Origin: Botryosphaeria dothidea
Lineage: Eukaryota; Ascomycota; Dothideomycetes; Botryosphaeriales; Botryosphaeriaceae
Length of the DNA: 64,000 nt
Direction of reading: 5' to 3'
Assembly: GCA_011503125.2 (NCBI GenBank)
Contig: WWBZ02000001.1
Span: 4,650,001-4,714,000 of the forward strand
The number at the start of each line of letters is the position of its first letter. The stretch's first letter is position 1. A program made the translations under genes and the position numbers. The notes under the pieces are model-generated. The model was not told where the DNA came from and did no database searches. It saw only the letters and a list, made by a program, of their open reading frames with translations. Below are positions 1 to 11,850 of the stretch, piece after piece.

Positions 1-857
1 TCTCTTAGATAAGGTACTAGGCCTAGATAAAATTACTAATAGATTTCTAAAGTAATACGCTAAGATACTAAGGGGATTTCTTACTAGACTCTTTTAGAAA
101 TATCTCGTACTTAGATACTACTCTAGATAGTTTAAAAGCTCTATTACTATAGTTCTTAGAAAACTATAGAGAGACGACTATACTAAAGCTAAGTTATTTA
201 GGCTAATTACTTTACTTAATACGCTAAAAAAGCTACTTAAGAGGATTATAATAGATAGAATCTCTTAGGCTACTAAAGTATATAGTCTACTCTTTAATAT
301 ATAGATAGAAGCTAGAAGAAATAGATCTATAGTAGTAGCTCTTAACCTACTTATAGAATAGATCTATACTATCTAGATATAAGACTTAGGGCTAGTAGCT
401 TTAGTTCTTAGCCTAGATATTTCGAAAGTATATAACTACGTATTTTATAGAAGACTTCTCTATAATATAAGAATAGTAAAACTCCTAGAATAGGTAGAAA
501 GATTTACTTAATTCTTTCTATAGGATCGTACTACTTAGCTATTCTTTGGAGACTTTACTAGTCTACTAATCTAGACCTTAACCGGGATTCTTTAGAAATT
601 CTTACTATCGCCGATACTCTACCTATTCTTTATTTCTAATCTACTTATATAGCTACGTAGAGATAATACCTTCCCCCTTAGATTCGTCGATAATACTAAT
701 ATTCTAATCTTTAGTAGATTTATAGAATAAAACTATAGAATACTAGAGGGAGTATATTAAATTTACGAGTACTAGGTAGCTATCTACGGGTTAGCTTTCT
801 CGCCCGATAAGTATTATCTTATTTATTTTATAAGAAAACTAAGAAGATTTAATATAG
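1..857 (+). mobile_element. RIP-degraded LINE fragment (RT region), plus orientation
   Basis: This stretch is the reverse complement of roughly 2,231-3,060 in the neighbouring LINE copy, so it carries part of the reverse transcriptase in plus orientation. It is extremely rich in TA dinucleotides and has stops in all frames. It ends at about 857, where a (TAGA)n tract at 855-873 belongs to the tail of the next, oppositely oriented copy. The left end lies outside the window. The family is inferred from the less damaged copies; nothing here is translatable. Confidence 0.8.
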
Positions 858-3839
858 ATAGATAGATAGATAAATTCATTTCTTCCCGATATAGTTCCCT
901 TACGGGTCTATGCGGGGCTGGCTATCTATAGTTATTTTACACGAGGGGGAAAACCTTTTCGCCTGGCAAAAACCCCTCCTCTCTCTCTGGGCATGCTATC
1001 CTATACTAGTTCTTATTTTTCCTTCTTACTAGTAGCGGCTACTATAGCAGCCCTATATTTACCTGCTAGACCTATCTCTTTAGTCCTTATCCTCGTAGTT
1101 GTCCGGGTTCTAGTGGTCCTGGTGGTCCTAGTTGTCCTCCTAGTTCCTCTTCCTAGTTATCTTCCTATATTAGTTCCCTTACTAGGCTAAATTGCTTAAG
1201 CAGCCCTAGGCGTAAGAACTAGTCTATTGCTGCTTTAATCCCCTTCTTTATTAAGAGGAGGGAGTAGTAGTCCGTGGTTCCTGCCCTTTAGAGTATCTGT
1301 GCCCTGCCCTGTTGGAAGTGGGGGCAGAAGAGGAGGATATGCTTTGGGGTTTGTCTATGCTAGCCGCATAGACAGGTAGGACTAGAGTGCCCTGGCACCT
1401 TGCGCCTTAAGAGGAAGTCCTCTAGTCTAATATACTCTATACGTAGTAGGGTGGCGAGTGTGCTCTGTGGCTTGGATAGTTCGCTATAGATTTGTCTAAT
1501 TTTTAGGTTCTACTATATACTTTAGGCTACTAGCTTGTCTTATCTTCTCTAGCTAGTAGACTTTATCTATCTCTCCTTCTACTTATTCCTATATACTATA
1601 CGTAGCTTCGTTCGCTCCGGGAGACTCTAGTAGGTAGAGGGGTAGTAGTTAAGAAGTAAGTTTGCCTTTTTTCTAAGCAGGGTTCTTCTAGCAGGGCTAG
1701 TGGCGCCTCTAGTACTTAGAGTAGCCCGAGCTATCTATTTAATACTCTAGCAAGTTTCCTCTACTACTATCGCGACTAGGCTATTTCTAGCTCTAATAGC
1801 CTAGGCTAGTGCTAGTTCGTCTAGGTGTAGTAAGAGTAGGGGAATCCCTATCTTATGCTCTAAGGTTTATATGCTGGTTGACTTATACGCCCCTGAGATA
1901 GTGCGTAGGCACTGGTTTTAGATCTTCTTTAGTGGCTAGATAGTTGTTTTTCTCCACCCTAGGATTCCCTCTAGGGTATACTATACCCTATAGCCGTAGG
2001 TAAGGACTAGCCTTACTACGGCCGCATAGATATAACGGGCTTTAGTAAATGAGGCTCCCTAGGTAGACGCCGCGAGTCTAGAGAGAGATGTGTACTATTT
2101 AATTACCTTAGCTCCTGTTTCCCTAATATAGGGTCCCTATCTAAGCTTGTTGTCTACGTGGACTCCTAGAATCTTAATTGTAGGCTCTAGGCATCTAGTA
2201 AATCTAGGGATACGGATCCCTGCTACTATATTAAATCTCCTTAGTTTCCTTATAAAATAAATGAGGTAATACTTATCGGGCGAGAAAGCTAACCCGTGGG
2301 TAGCTGCCTAGTGCTCGCAAATTTAATGTGCTCCCTCTAGTGTCCTATAGTTCTATTCTATAGATCTACTAAAGGTTAGAATATTAGTATTATCGACGAA
2401 TCTAAGGGGGAAGGTATTACCCCTGCGTAGCTATGTAAGTAGGTTAGATGTAAAGAATAGGTAGAGTATCGGCGATAGTGAGGATCCCTGGGGAATCCCG
2501 GTTGAGGTCTGGATTAGTAGACTGGTGAAGTCTCCGAAGGATAGCTGAGTGGTACGGTCCTGTAGAAAGGATCGGGTAAATCTTTCTACCTATTCTAGGA
2601 GTTTTGCCATCCTTATATTGTAGAGAAGCCTTCTATAAGATACGTGGTTATATGCTCCCGAGATATCTAGGCTAAGGACTAAAGCTACTAGCCCTAGGTC
2701 TTGTACCTAGATAGTATAGATCTGTTCTGTAAGTAGGTTAAGAGCTGCTACTGCGGATCTGTTTCTCCTAGCTCCCATCTATATATTAGGGAGCAGGCCG
2801 TATGCTTTAGTAGCCTGGGAGATTCTATCTGCTATAATCCTCTTAAGTAGCTTCCCTAGCGTATTAAGTAAAGCAATCGGCCTAAATAACTTGGCTTTGG
2901 TATAGTCGTCCCTCTGTGGTTTTCTGAGGACTACGGTAATAGAGCTTTTGAACTGCCTAGGGTGGTATCTAAGTGCGAGGCATCCCTAGAAGAGCCTGGT
3001 GAGGGGTCCCCTTAGTGTCTTAGCGCATTGCTTTAGGAACCTGTTGGTGATCTTGTCTGGGCCTAGTGCCTTGTCTGGGGGAAGCTTCTTAATGGTGTGG
3101 AGGACCTGCTCTTTAGTAAGGTCTTGGGGAATCTCTACTGGCACTGGGTATATACACCCATCCAGATCTGAGAGGTCGGTGGCCCTGGGAGGTGGGAAGA
3201 ACTAGTTGGTAAGGATTTCTGCCTTGGACTGGTTATCGTAATGTAGTTGTTCATCTGCTCCCTGGAGGGGTGGGAACTAAGGTGGGGCTGGAGGTTCTAG
3301 TGCCCTTGTTCTTGCCCACTTTGAGAGCTTCCAGAGTGTAGATGGGTCCGAAGTAATCTTAGCTACTGTTCTGCGCCATGCTTTTGTTCTATCTCTTCTG
3401 ATCTACCTCTTCTTGCTATTAGCAATAGTTTGGTATACTACCCAGTCCTCCTCCCTCCCTATGGCCGTCCACTTTCTTCTAGCTGCTCTAGCCTGGTGTA
3501 CTAGGTCCGAACACTCCTTTGTCCATTGTATAGAGGCCCAGGGCGAGGGTCTCGCTACTGGAATGGTCTCCTGGATTGTCCTTTGGATAGCCTCCTGGAG
3601 TAGTGTAGTAAAGTAATCTAGGTCTGCTTTAGTGTTAAGAGGGGTTGCTTTAAGGTGTTCGAGCTTTAATTAGAGTATATTATTAGTTCTCTTCTAGTCT
3701 GCTTTCTTCTACTGGGGCCTTAGGGGGCGTAGTTCTACGGGGGTAGGAGAAAAATTAAGTGTAGTAAGGATAGGTAGGTGGTTAGAGGATGATTCGAGCT
3801 CCTGGCTAACTCTATAGCTAAGGATTCTCTTCTCTAGCT

Positions 3840-4060
3840 ACCGTAATATAAAGATAAGGTCTAGAGTACTCTCGCTGCTACTATCTCGTCTAGTAATAGT
3901 GCCCCTTAGAAGGGCTAGGTTAAGATTAGCTGCGGTAGCTATCTTAATTAGGTTATCTGCTAGGGTGTGGTATATTAGGGAGGTTATACCTCCCTAGATA
4001 GGATGGTAGAGGTTAAAGTCCCCTAGGAGAATGTGCTCCCCTAGTTTTCTAAGAACTTCC
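3840..4060 (-). pseudogene. LINE endonuclease (exo/endonuclease/phosphatase fold) remnant
   Basis: The minus-strand reading contains Leu-Leu-Gly-Asp-Phe-Asn, then a His-Pro-x-stop-Gly-Gly stretch, then a Ser-Thr-Leu-Asp-Leu-Ile-Phe segment. These are the typical landmarks of the APE-like endonuclease in ORF2 of LINE elements, which nicks target DNA to prime reverse transcription. The stop in the His-Pro-x-x-Gly-Gly block replaces the usual Trp (TGG to TAG), again the RIP direction. The enzyme cannot be made from this copy. Confidence 0.75.
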
Positions 4061-4769
4061 GGTAGAAGAGATAGGGTTTCTAGCGCTGTACTAGTATAAG
4101 AGGCTGGCGGGGGATTATAGTAGTTATAGATGTAGATTATATATGTCCTAGTAATAAGGGATAGTGTGATAAGATCTAGTGAATGGACTGTTACTTGCTA
4201 GGAGTCGGGGCTAATAGCCTTACTTATAAAGAAGTAGGTTCTTACTACTCCCTCCTAGGGAAAAACTATATAGTAGATAGGGTGTCTTGTTGTTGTCTTA
4301 ACCCTCGGGTTTCTCTAAGGTTCCTAGATAGCTAGGATATAGTGGATCTTTGGGTCTACTTCCTTAAAGAGCGGGAGCATTACCCTATTCTTGCTCTTAT
4401 GGACGTTATACTATATAATAGAGAGAGAGACTATATCTAATATTGACTTCCTTCTATCTCTAGGTCCGGCTACGAGGGGGCTAGTAGTATAGGCTATAAG
4501 GAGGGAGTTCCCGCGGGCTCCTCTAAGGCGTGTTGTGAGCTGTTAAGTCCGGTAAACCTTATTTAGTTAGGAGGCGGGGGGCGGCTTAAGTCTCTTAGCC
4601 TGCCTGGTCCCCTCTTAACCGGCTCCTCCTCCCTAATCCTCTTCCTTAGTCCAACGGTTAACTAGTTAGTTTAAGGCTGTGTTTTAGTTATTAGGGGTTC
4701 TTCCCGGTGCCTTTCTAGTGCTGCTAGGCGGGCCTAGGCGGCCTTAGCATGGCAGGCTCTGCGTGCTAG

Positions 4770-4814
4770 GCAGGAGTTGCTCTAGGCTATGTGCTTTTGA
4801 GAGCAGTTTACGCA
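4770..4814 (-). pseudogene. LINE ORF1 zinc-knuckle remnant with a RIP-type stop
   Basis: On the minus strand this reads as Cys-x2-Cys-x3-His-x6-Cys, the spacing of the gag-like zinc knuckle in fungal LINE ORF1 proteins, where the segment after His normally contains Ala-Trp-Ser. Here the Trp codon is TAG. A TGG-to-TAG change is CpA-to-TpA on the opposite strand, as expected from RIP. The knuckle would bind the element's RNA. The copy at 6,012-9,640 has lost this segment in an internal deletion of about 210 bp near 8,485. Confidence 0.75.
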
Positions 4815-6011
4815 CTGTATACTTTCCTTAGGGTAGTCCCTAGTATTATATACCTTGCTATACTATCCGTACTTTTCCTTCTTTTTATAATGGTTAGTAA
4901 TATATCTGTAGGCCTGGTACTTAAAATACTGGGTTACTATAAAGGCTGCGTTATAGTACTACGCTATATAGATAGTAAAGTTAATAATAAGCCCCTTATT
5001 AATAATCTAGTTAGCGGTTTCGGGGTTTGTAGTGCTAAGAATGATGGCCGAGTAAGTTTTCTCCTCTAAGAGCTTCCTCTTTAGCTAGGCTAGCTTACTA
5101 ATACGTAGTCCTGGGTGTAGAGATAGGTTCTGCTCCTAGATGGTTTAGATGGTTTAGGGGTCTGTAGTATTAATTTCTTCTCGAGGGACGTTGTGTACTA
5201 GCACTAAGTATAGCTACTAGTTAGGCCTAACTTCTTTTCCTAGTTCTGTAGTCTATTCCTAGTCCTAGAGAAGGGCTATTCTAGTTACTTTATCCGGTAT
5301 AAAGATCTTAACGTCTCTACTAGGGAGCTTCTTAGTAGCAAGTACTTTCTTACACGCCTAGCTTTTTCCTGCCTAGATCTTTCTAATAATTACCTTATTT
5401 AAGAGCTTAGCTATTTCTTATCTATTTACTGTCTCTAGGAAGTAGAGGGTAAGTTTAGTAGTAGCTGGGGGGGTAGGAGGCTTCGAGGCTGCTTAGGCTG
5501 TAATTTATATCTAGCTGCGAGTATTAGGTATAGGTATAGAGGTAGCCTAGATACGGTTAACTGTCTTTTAGACCTATTAGACCTCTTTAAGAATATCCTT
5601 AAGGCCTAGCTCCTTAGTAGCTACCTCCTAGTAGATAGTAATATAATCCTAGAAGATTGTCTTAGTAATATCGAGAAAATTTTTTACCTAGCTAGAGAGA
5701 ACTAAAGAGAGGCTAGCGGATATTTGTAGGGCTTAGAGGAGGGTATCTACTATTTTTAAGGCTCTCTTAACGTATTCTACGCTATACTAGGTGCTCTACG
5801 GTTTCTTAAGGGTATATTAGGGCTAGGTAGAGGTAGTTACTAGGGGAGGCTATTCGCCTCTTCCTATATCCTCTATATTAACTACTTCGCGGCTGCAGTT
5901 GTCTTAAGTACTATTTTAGAACTCGCGAAGCCTAGGAGAGTCCCTAGGGCCCTCTCCCGGCGCCGTAGCTTAGGGTCGATTTTTTGGTATAGTTATATTT
6001 TTTTCTAAAGT

Positions 6012-9000
6012 TTAAGCGATAAATCTTAATTATAGGCTCTAGGTATCTAGCAAATCTAGAAATACGGATCTCTACTACTATATTAAATCTTCTTAGTTTC
6101 CTTATAAAATAAATAAGGTAATACTTATCGGGCGAGAAAGCTAACCCGTAGGTAGCTACCTAGTACTCGTAAATTTAATATACTTCCTCTAGTATCCTAT
6201 AGTTCTATTCTATAGATCTACTAAAGATTAGAATATTAGTATTATCGACGAATCTAAGGGGAAAGGTATTACTCCTACGTAGCTATATAAGTAGATTAAA
6301 AGTAAAGAATAGATAGAGTATCGGCGATAGTAAGGATCCCTAGGAAATTCCGGTTAAGATCTAGATTAGTAGACTAGTAAAGTCTCCGAAGGATAGCTAA
6401 GTAGTACGGTCCTATAGAAAGAATCGAGTAAATCTTTCTACCTATTCTAGGAGTTTTACTATTCTTATATTATAGAGAAGCCTTCTATAAGATACGTAGT
6501 TATATACTTCTAAGATATCTAGGCTAAGAACTAAAGCTACTAGCTCTAGGTCTTATATCTAGATAATATAGATCTATTCTATAAGTAGGTTAAGAGCTAC
6601 TACTACGGATCTATTTCTCCTAGCTCCTATCTATATATTAGAGAGTAGATCGTATACTTTAGTAGCCTAGGAGATTCTATCTACTATAATCCTCTTAAGT
6701 AGCTTTTCTAGCGTATTAAGTAAAGTAATCGGCCTAAATAACTTAGCTTTAGTATAGTCGTCCCTCTATAGTTTCCTAAGAACTACGGTAATAGAGCTTT
6801 TAAACTATCTAGAGTAGTATCTAAGTACGAGATATCTTTAGAAGAGTCTAGTAAGGAGTCCCCTTAGTATCTTAGCGTATTACTTTAGAAACCTATTAGT
6901 AATCTTATCTAGGCCTAGTACCTTATCTAGGGGAAGCTTCTTAATAGTATAGAGGATCTACTCTTTAGTAAGGTCTTAGGGAATCTCTACTAGTACTAGA
7001 TATATATACCTATCTAGATCTAAGAGGTCGGTAGCCCTAAAAGGTAGAAAGAACTAGTTAGTAAGGATTTCTACCTTAGACTAGTTATTATAATATAGTT
7101 ATTTATCTACTTTCTAAAGGGGTAAGAACTAAGATAGGGCTAGAGGTTCTAGTACCCTTATTCTTATCTACTTTAAGAGCTTCTAGAGTATAGATAGGTC
7201 CGAAGTAATCTTAGCTACTATTCTACGCTATACTTTTATTCTATCTCTTCTAATCTACCTCTTCTTACTATTAGTAATAGTTTAGTATACTATCTAGTTC
7301 TTCTCCCTCCCTATAGCCGTCTACTTTCTTCTAGCTACTCTAGCCTAGTATACTAGATCCGAATACTCTTTTATCTATTATATAGAGGCCTAGGGCGAGG
7401 GTCTCGCTACTAGAATAGTCTTCTAGATTATCCTTTAGATAGCCTTCTAGAGTAGTATAGTAAAGTAATCTAGGTCTACTTTAGTATTAAAAGGGGCTGC
7501 TTTAAGATATTCGAGCTTTAATTAGAGTATATTATTAGTTCTCTTCTAGTCTACTTTCTTCTACTAGAGTTTTAGGGGGCGTAGTTCTACGGGGGTAGGA
7601 GAAAAATTAAGTATAGTAAGGATAGATAGATAGTTAGAGGATAATTCGAGCTTCTAGCTAACTCTATAGCTAAGAATTCTCTTCTCTAGCTACTATAATA
7701 TAAAGATAAGGTCTAGAGTACTCTCGCTACTACTATCTCGTCTAGTAATAGTACTTCTTAGAAGAGCTAGGTTAAGATTAGCTATAGTAGCTATCTTAAT
7801 TAGATTATTCGCTAGAATATAGTATATTAGGGAGGTTATACCTTCCTAGATAGAATAGTAGAGATTAAAGTCTCCTAGGAGAATATACTCTCCTAGTTTT
7901 CTAAGAACTTCCGGTAGAAAAGATAGAGTTTCTAGCGCTATACTAGTATAAGAGGCTAGCGGGAGATTATAGTAGTTATAGATATAGATTATATATATCC
8001 TAGTAATAAGAAATAGTATAATAAGATCTAGTAAATAGACTATTACTTACTAAGAGTCGGGGCTAATAGTCTTACTTATAAAGAAGTAGGTTCTTACTAC
8101 TTTCTTTTAGGGAAAAACTATATAGTAGGTAGAGTATCTTACTATTATCTTAACTCTTAGATTTCTCTAAGATTCCTAGATAACTAGGATATAGTAGATC
8201 TTTAGATCTACTTCCTTAAAGAGCGGAAGTATTACCCTATTCTTACTCTTATAGACGTTATACTATATAATAGAGAGAGAGTCTATATCTAATATTAACT
8301 TTCTTTTATCTCTAAGTCCGGCTACGAGGGGGCTAGTAGTATAGGCTATAAGGAGAGAGTTTCCGCGGGCTCCTCTAAGGCGTATTATAAGCTATTAAGT
8401 CCGGTAAATCTTATTTAGTTAGGAGGCGGGGGGCGGCTTAAGTCTCTTAGCCTACCTAGTCCCCTCTTAACCGGCTCCTCCTCCCTTATATCTTACTATA
8501 CTATCCGTACTTTTTCTTCTTTTTATAATAGTTAGTAATATAACCGTAGGCCTAGTACTTAAAATACTAGATTACTATAAAAACTACGTTATAGTACTAC
8601 GCTATATAGATAGTAAAGTTAATAATAAGCTTCTTATTAATAATCTAGTTAGCGGTTTTAGAATTTATAGTACTAAGAATAATAGCTAAGTAAGTTTTTC
8701 TCTCTAGAAGCTTTCTCTTTAGCTAGACTAGCTTACTAATACGTAGTTCTAAGTATAAAGATAGGTTCTACTTCTAGATAGTTTAGATAGCTTAGAAGTC
8801 TATAGTATTAATTTCTTCTCGAGAAACGTTATATACTAGTACTAAGTATAGCTACTAGTTAGGCCTAACTTTTTTTTCTAGTTCTATAGTCTATTCTTAG
8901 TTCTAGAGAAGGGCTATTCTAGTTACTTTATCTAGTATAAAGATTCTAACGTCTCTACTAGGGAGCTTCTTAGTAGTAAGTACTTTCTTATACGCCTAGC

Positions 9001-9640
9001 TTTTTTCTACCTAGATCTTTCTAATAATTATCTTATTTAAGAGCTTAGCTATTTCTTATCTATTTACTATCTCTAGAAAGTAGAGAGTAAGTTTAGTAGT
9101 AGCTAGGAGGGTAGGGGGCTTTAGGGCTACTTAGGCTATAATTTATATCTAGCTACGAGTATTAGATATAGATATAGAGATAGCTTAGATACGGTTAACT
9201 ATCTTTTAGATCTATTAGATCTCTTTAAGAATATTCTTAAGGCCTAGCTTCTTAGTAGCTACCTTCTAGTAGATAGTAATATAATTCTAGAAGATTATCT
9301 TAGTAATATCGAGAAAATTTTTTACCTAGCTAGATAGAATTAAAGAGAGGCTAGCGGATATTTATAGAGCTTAGAGGAGAGTATCTACTATTTTTAAAAC
9401 TCTCTTAACGTATTCTATACTATACTAGGTACTCTACGGTTTCTTAGAGGTATATTAGAGCTAGATAAAGGTAGTTACTAGAGGAGGCTATTCGCCTCTT
9501 TCTATATTCTCTATATTAACTACTTCGCGGCTATAGTTATCTTAAATACTATTTTAAAACTCGCGAAGCCTAGAAAAGTTTCTAGGGCCCTCTTTCGGCG
9601 CCGTAGCTTAGAATTAATTTTTTAGTATAGTTATATTTTT
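6012..9640 (-). mobile_element. Second LINE copy, heavily RIP-mutated, 3' part missing
   Basis: This copy is collinear with about 2,172-5,990 of the first copy, from within the reverse transcriptase to the 5' end. It lacks the 3' portion and carries an internal deletion near 8,485 that removes the ORF1 zinc knuckle. It is far more strongly converted to TA than the first copy; for example, blocks that keep GCA or TGC in the first copy are GTA or TAC here. Its right end abuts an inverted 3'-end fragment at about 9,650. Confidence 0.85.
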
Positions 9641-9649
9641 TTTTATATA

Positions 9650-10382
9650 TATAGTATATAGAAATAAGTAGAAGGAGAGATAGATAAAGTCTACTAGCTA
9701 GAGAAGATAAGATAAGCTAGTAGTCTAAAGTATATAGTAGAACCTAAAAATTAGATAAATCTATAGCGAACTATCTAAGCTATAGAGTATACTCGCTACT
9801 TTATTACGTATAGAGTATATTAGACTAAAGAACTTTCTCTTAAGGCGTAAGATACTAGAGTATCTTAGTCCTATCTATCTATACGGCTAATATAGATAAA
9901 TTCTAAAGTATATTCTTCTCTTCTACTCTTACTTCTAATAAAATAGGGTATAGATACTCTAAAGAGTAGAGACTACGAACTACTACTCTCTTCTCTTAAT
10001 AAAGAAGAGAATTAAAGTAGTAATAGACTAGTTCCTACGCCTAGAGCTACTTAGTTAGTTTAGTTTAGCTAGAGAACTAATCTAAAAGAATAACTAGAAA
10101 GAGGAACTAAAAGAACTATCGGAAATACTAAAATTTAAATAACTACGAGAATAAGAACTAAAGAGATAGAGCTAGTAGGCGAATATAGGGCTACTATAGC
10201 AGCCGCTACTAGTAAAAAGAAAAAATAGAACTAGTAGAAATAAATAGGCCTAGATAGAAAGAAGGGGTTTTTACTAGGCGATAAGGTTTTCCCTCTTAAG
10301 TAAAATAACTATAAATAGCTAGCCCCGTATAGACCCGTAAGGGAGCTATATCGGGAAGAAATAAATTTATCTATCTATCTAT
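9650..10382 (+). mobile_element. Inverted LINE 3'-end fragment with (TATC)n tail
   Basis: This is the reverse complement of about 862-1,600 in the first copy: the C-terminal ORF2 region, the 3' UTR and a terminal TATC repeat (about 10,368-10,382). It lies in the opposite orientation to both neighbours. The inversion junction at its left edge falls at a TATATACTATA-like site that also marks the point where the next copy begins. A 5'-inverted (twin-primed) insertion or a nested insertion could give this layout. Confidence 0.75.
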
Positions 10383-11300
10383 ATACTATACGTAGCTTCG
10401 TTCGCTTTAGAAGACTTTAGTAGATAGAGAAGTAGTAGTTAAGAAGTAAGTTTATCTTTTTTCTAAGTAGGGTTCTTTTAGTAGAGCTAGCGGCGCCTCT
10501 AGTACTTAGAGTAGCCCGAGCTATCTATTTAATACTATAGTAATTTTCCTCTACTACTACCGCGACTAGGCTATTCCTAGCTCTAATAGTCTAGGCTAGT
10601 ACTAGTTCGTCTAGGTATAGTAAGAGTAGGGGAATCCCTATCTTATACTCTAAGGTTTATATACTAGTTAACTTATACGCCCTTAAGATAGTACGTAGAT
10701 ACTAGTTTTAGATCTTCTTTAGTGGCTAGATAGCTATTTTTCTCTACTCTAGGATTTTCTCTAGGGTATACTATACCCTATAGCCATAGGTAAGGACTAG
10801 CCTTACTACGGCCGTATAGATATAGCGGGCTTTAGTAAATAAGGCTCCCTAGGTAGACGCTGCGAGTCTAGAGAGAGATATACACTATTTAATTACCTTA
10901 GCTCCTATTTCCCTAATATAGGGTCCCTATCTAAGCTTATTGTCTACGTGGACTTCTAGAATCTTAATTATAGGCTCTAGGTATCTAGTAAATCTAGGGA
11001 TACGGATCCCTGCTGCCATATTAAATCTCCTTAGTTTTCTTATAAAATAAGTAAGGTAATACTTGTCGGGCGAGAAAGCTGACCCGTGGGTAGCTGCCTA
11101 GTGCTCGCAAATTTAATGTGCTCCCTCTAGTGTCCTATAGTTCTATTCTATAGATCTACTAAAGGTTAGGATATTAGTATTATCGACGAATCTAAGGGGG
11201 AAGGTATTGCCCCTACGTAGCTGTATAAGTAGGTTAGAAGCAAGGAATAGGTAGAGTATCGGCGATAGTAAGGATCCCTAGGGAATCCCGGTTAAGGTCT

Positions 11301-11541
11301 TGTAATGGCTTGCATCCGGTGCACTCGCGGAAATGCAGTAGCATTACTATCTACGAGAAGACTAAGCTAAAGAGAAAAGGAAGCAAGGTTTTAAGCAAGA
11401 TAGCGCTGCTTATATATCTCTCCAGGGTTCCTTTTGCTGGTAGCGAGTTGCAGAGTTTTCTTGTTGAGCTTCAGGGTCCTCTCAACCCAAGGTCTCGCCG
11501 CAGGATCCATCCAAGGCACCTTCAGGGTTCAAACCGTAACA
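11301..11541 (-). mobile_element. Solo LTR (241 bp) with 5-bp target-site duplication
   Basis: The insert begins TGTAATGG and ends CCGTAACA, giving the TG...CA ends and an imperfect terminal inverted repeat typical of LTRs. It is flanked by identical GGTCT copies at 11,296-11,300 and 11,542-11,546. Removing the insert plus one duplicate restores alignment with the first LINE copy at about 2,500. Read on the minus strand, a TATATAAG box lies roughly mid-element (plus 11,409-11,416), as in an LTR promoter. Its base composition is much less TA-biased than the surrounding LINE. No internal retrotransposon domain remains, so it is a solo LTR. Superfamily (Ty3 or Ty1) is not determined. Confidence 0.85.
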
Positions 11542-11850
11542 GGTCTAGATTGGTGGACTGGTAAAGTCTCCGAAGGATAGCTGAGTGGTACGGTCCTATA
11601 GAAAGGATCGAGTGAATATTTCTACCCATTCTGGGAGTTTTGCCATCCTTATATTATAGAGAAGCCTTCTATAAGATACGTGGTTATATACTCCCGAGAT
11701 ATCCAGGCTAAGGACTAAAGCCACCAGCCCTAGGTCTTATGCCTAGACAGTATAGATCTGTTCTGTAAGCAGGTCGAGAGCTACTACTGCTGACCTATTT
11801 CTCCTAGCTTCTATCTATATATCGGGGAGTAGTTTATAGGCCTTAGTAGC

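Larger units (their letters stand above)
862..5995 (-). mobile_element. Near full-length Tad1-like LINE retrotransposon, RIP-damaged
   Basis: This is the most complete copy of the element, about 5.1 kb, coding on the minus strand. From its 5' end (right) to its 3' end (left) it shows an ORF1 remnant with a CCHC-type zinc knuckle (4,770-4,814), an endonuclease remnant with the Gly-Asp-Phe-Asn motif (4,012-4,023), reverse transcriptase (about 1,700-3,400), a C-terminal cysteine/histidine region (about 1,200-1,400), a 3' UTR and a TATC-type tail at 855-873. Frames are broken by many TAG/TAA stops. Comparison with the copies at 6,012 and 10,383 shows mostly CA-to-TA and TG-to-TA differences, the RIP pattern. 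This copy is only moderately mutated between about 870 and 5,990. Assignment to the Tad1/I clade is by motif style and is inferred. Confidence 0.88.

Noticed and set aside
993..1190. Hydrophobic 65-codon plus-strand frame in the LINE 3' region
   Set aside because: It is antisense to the LINE ORF2 C-terminus and 3' UTR; the Val/Leu-rich reading comes from a simple-sequence tract.
11521..11541. tRNA or SINE B box (GGTTCAAACC) near 11,527-11,536
   Set aside because: It lies 5 bp inside the end of an element with TG...CA ends and a 5-bp target duplication, with a TATA box in the opposite orientation. There is no A box or cloverleaf, so a solo LTR explains it better.
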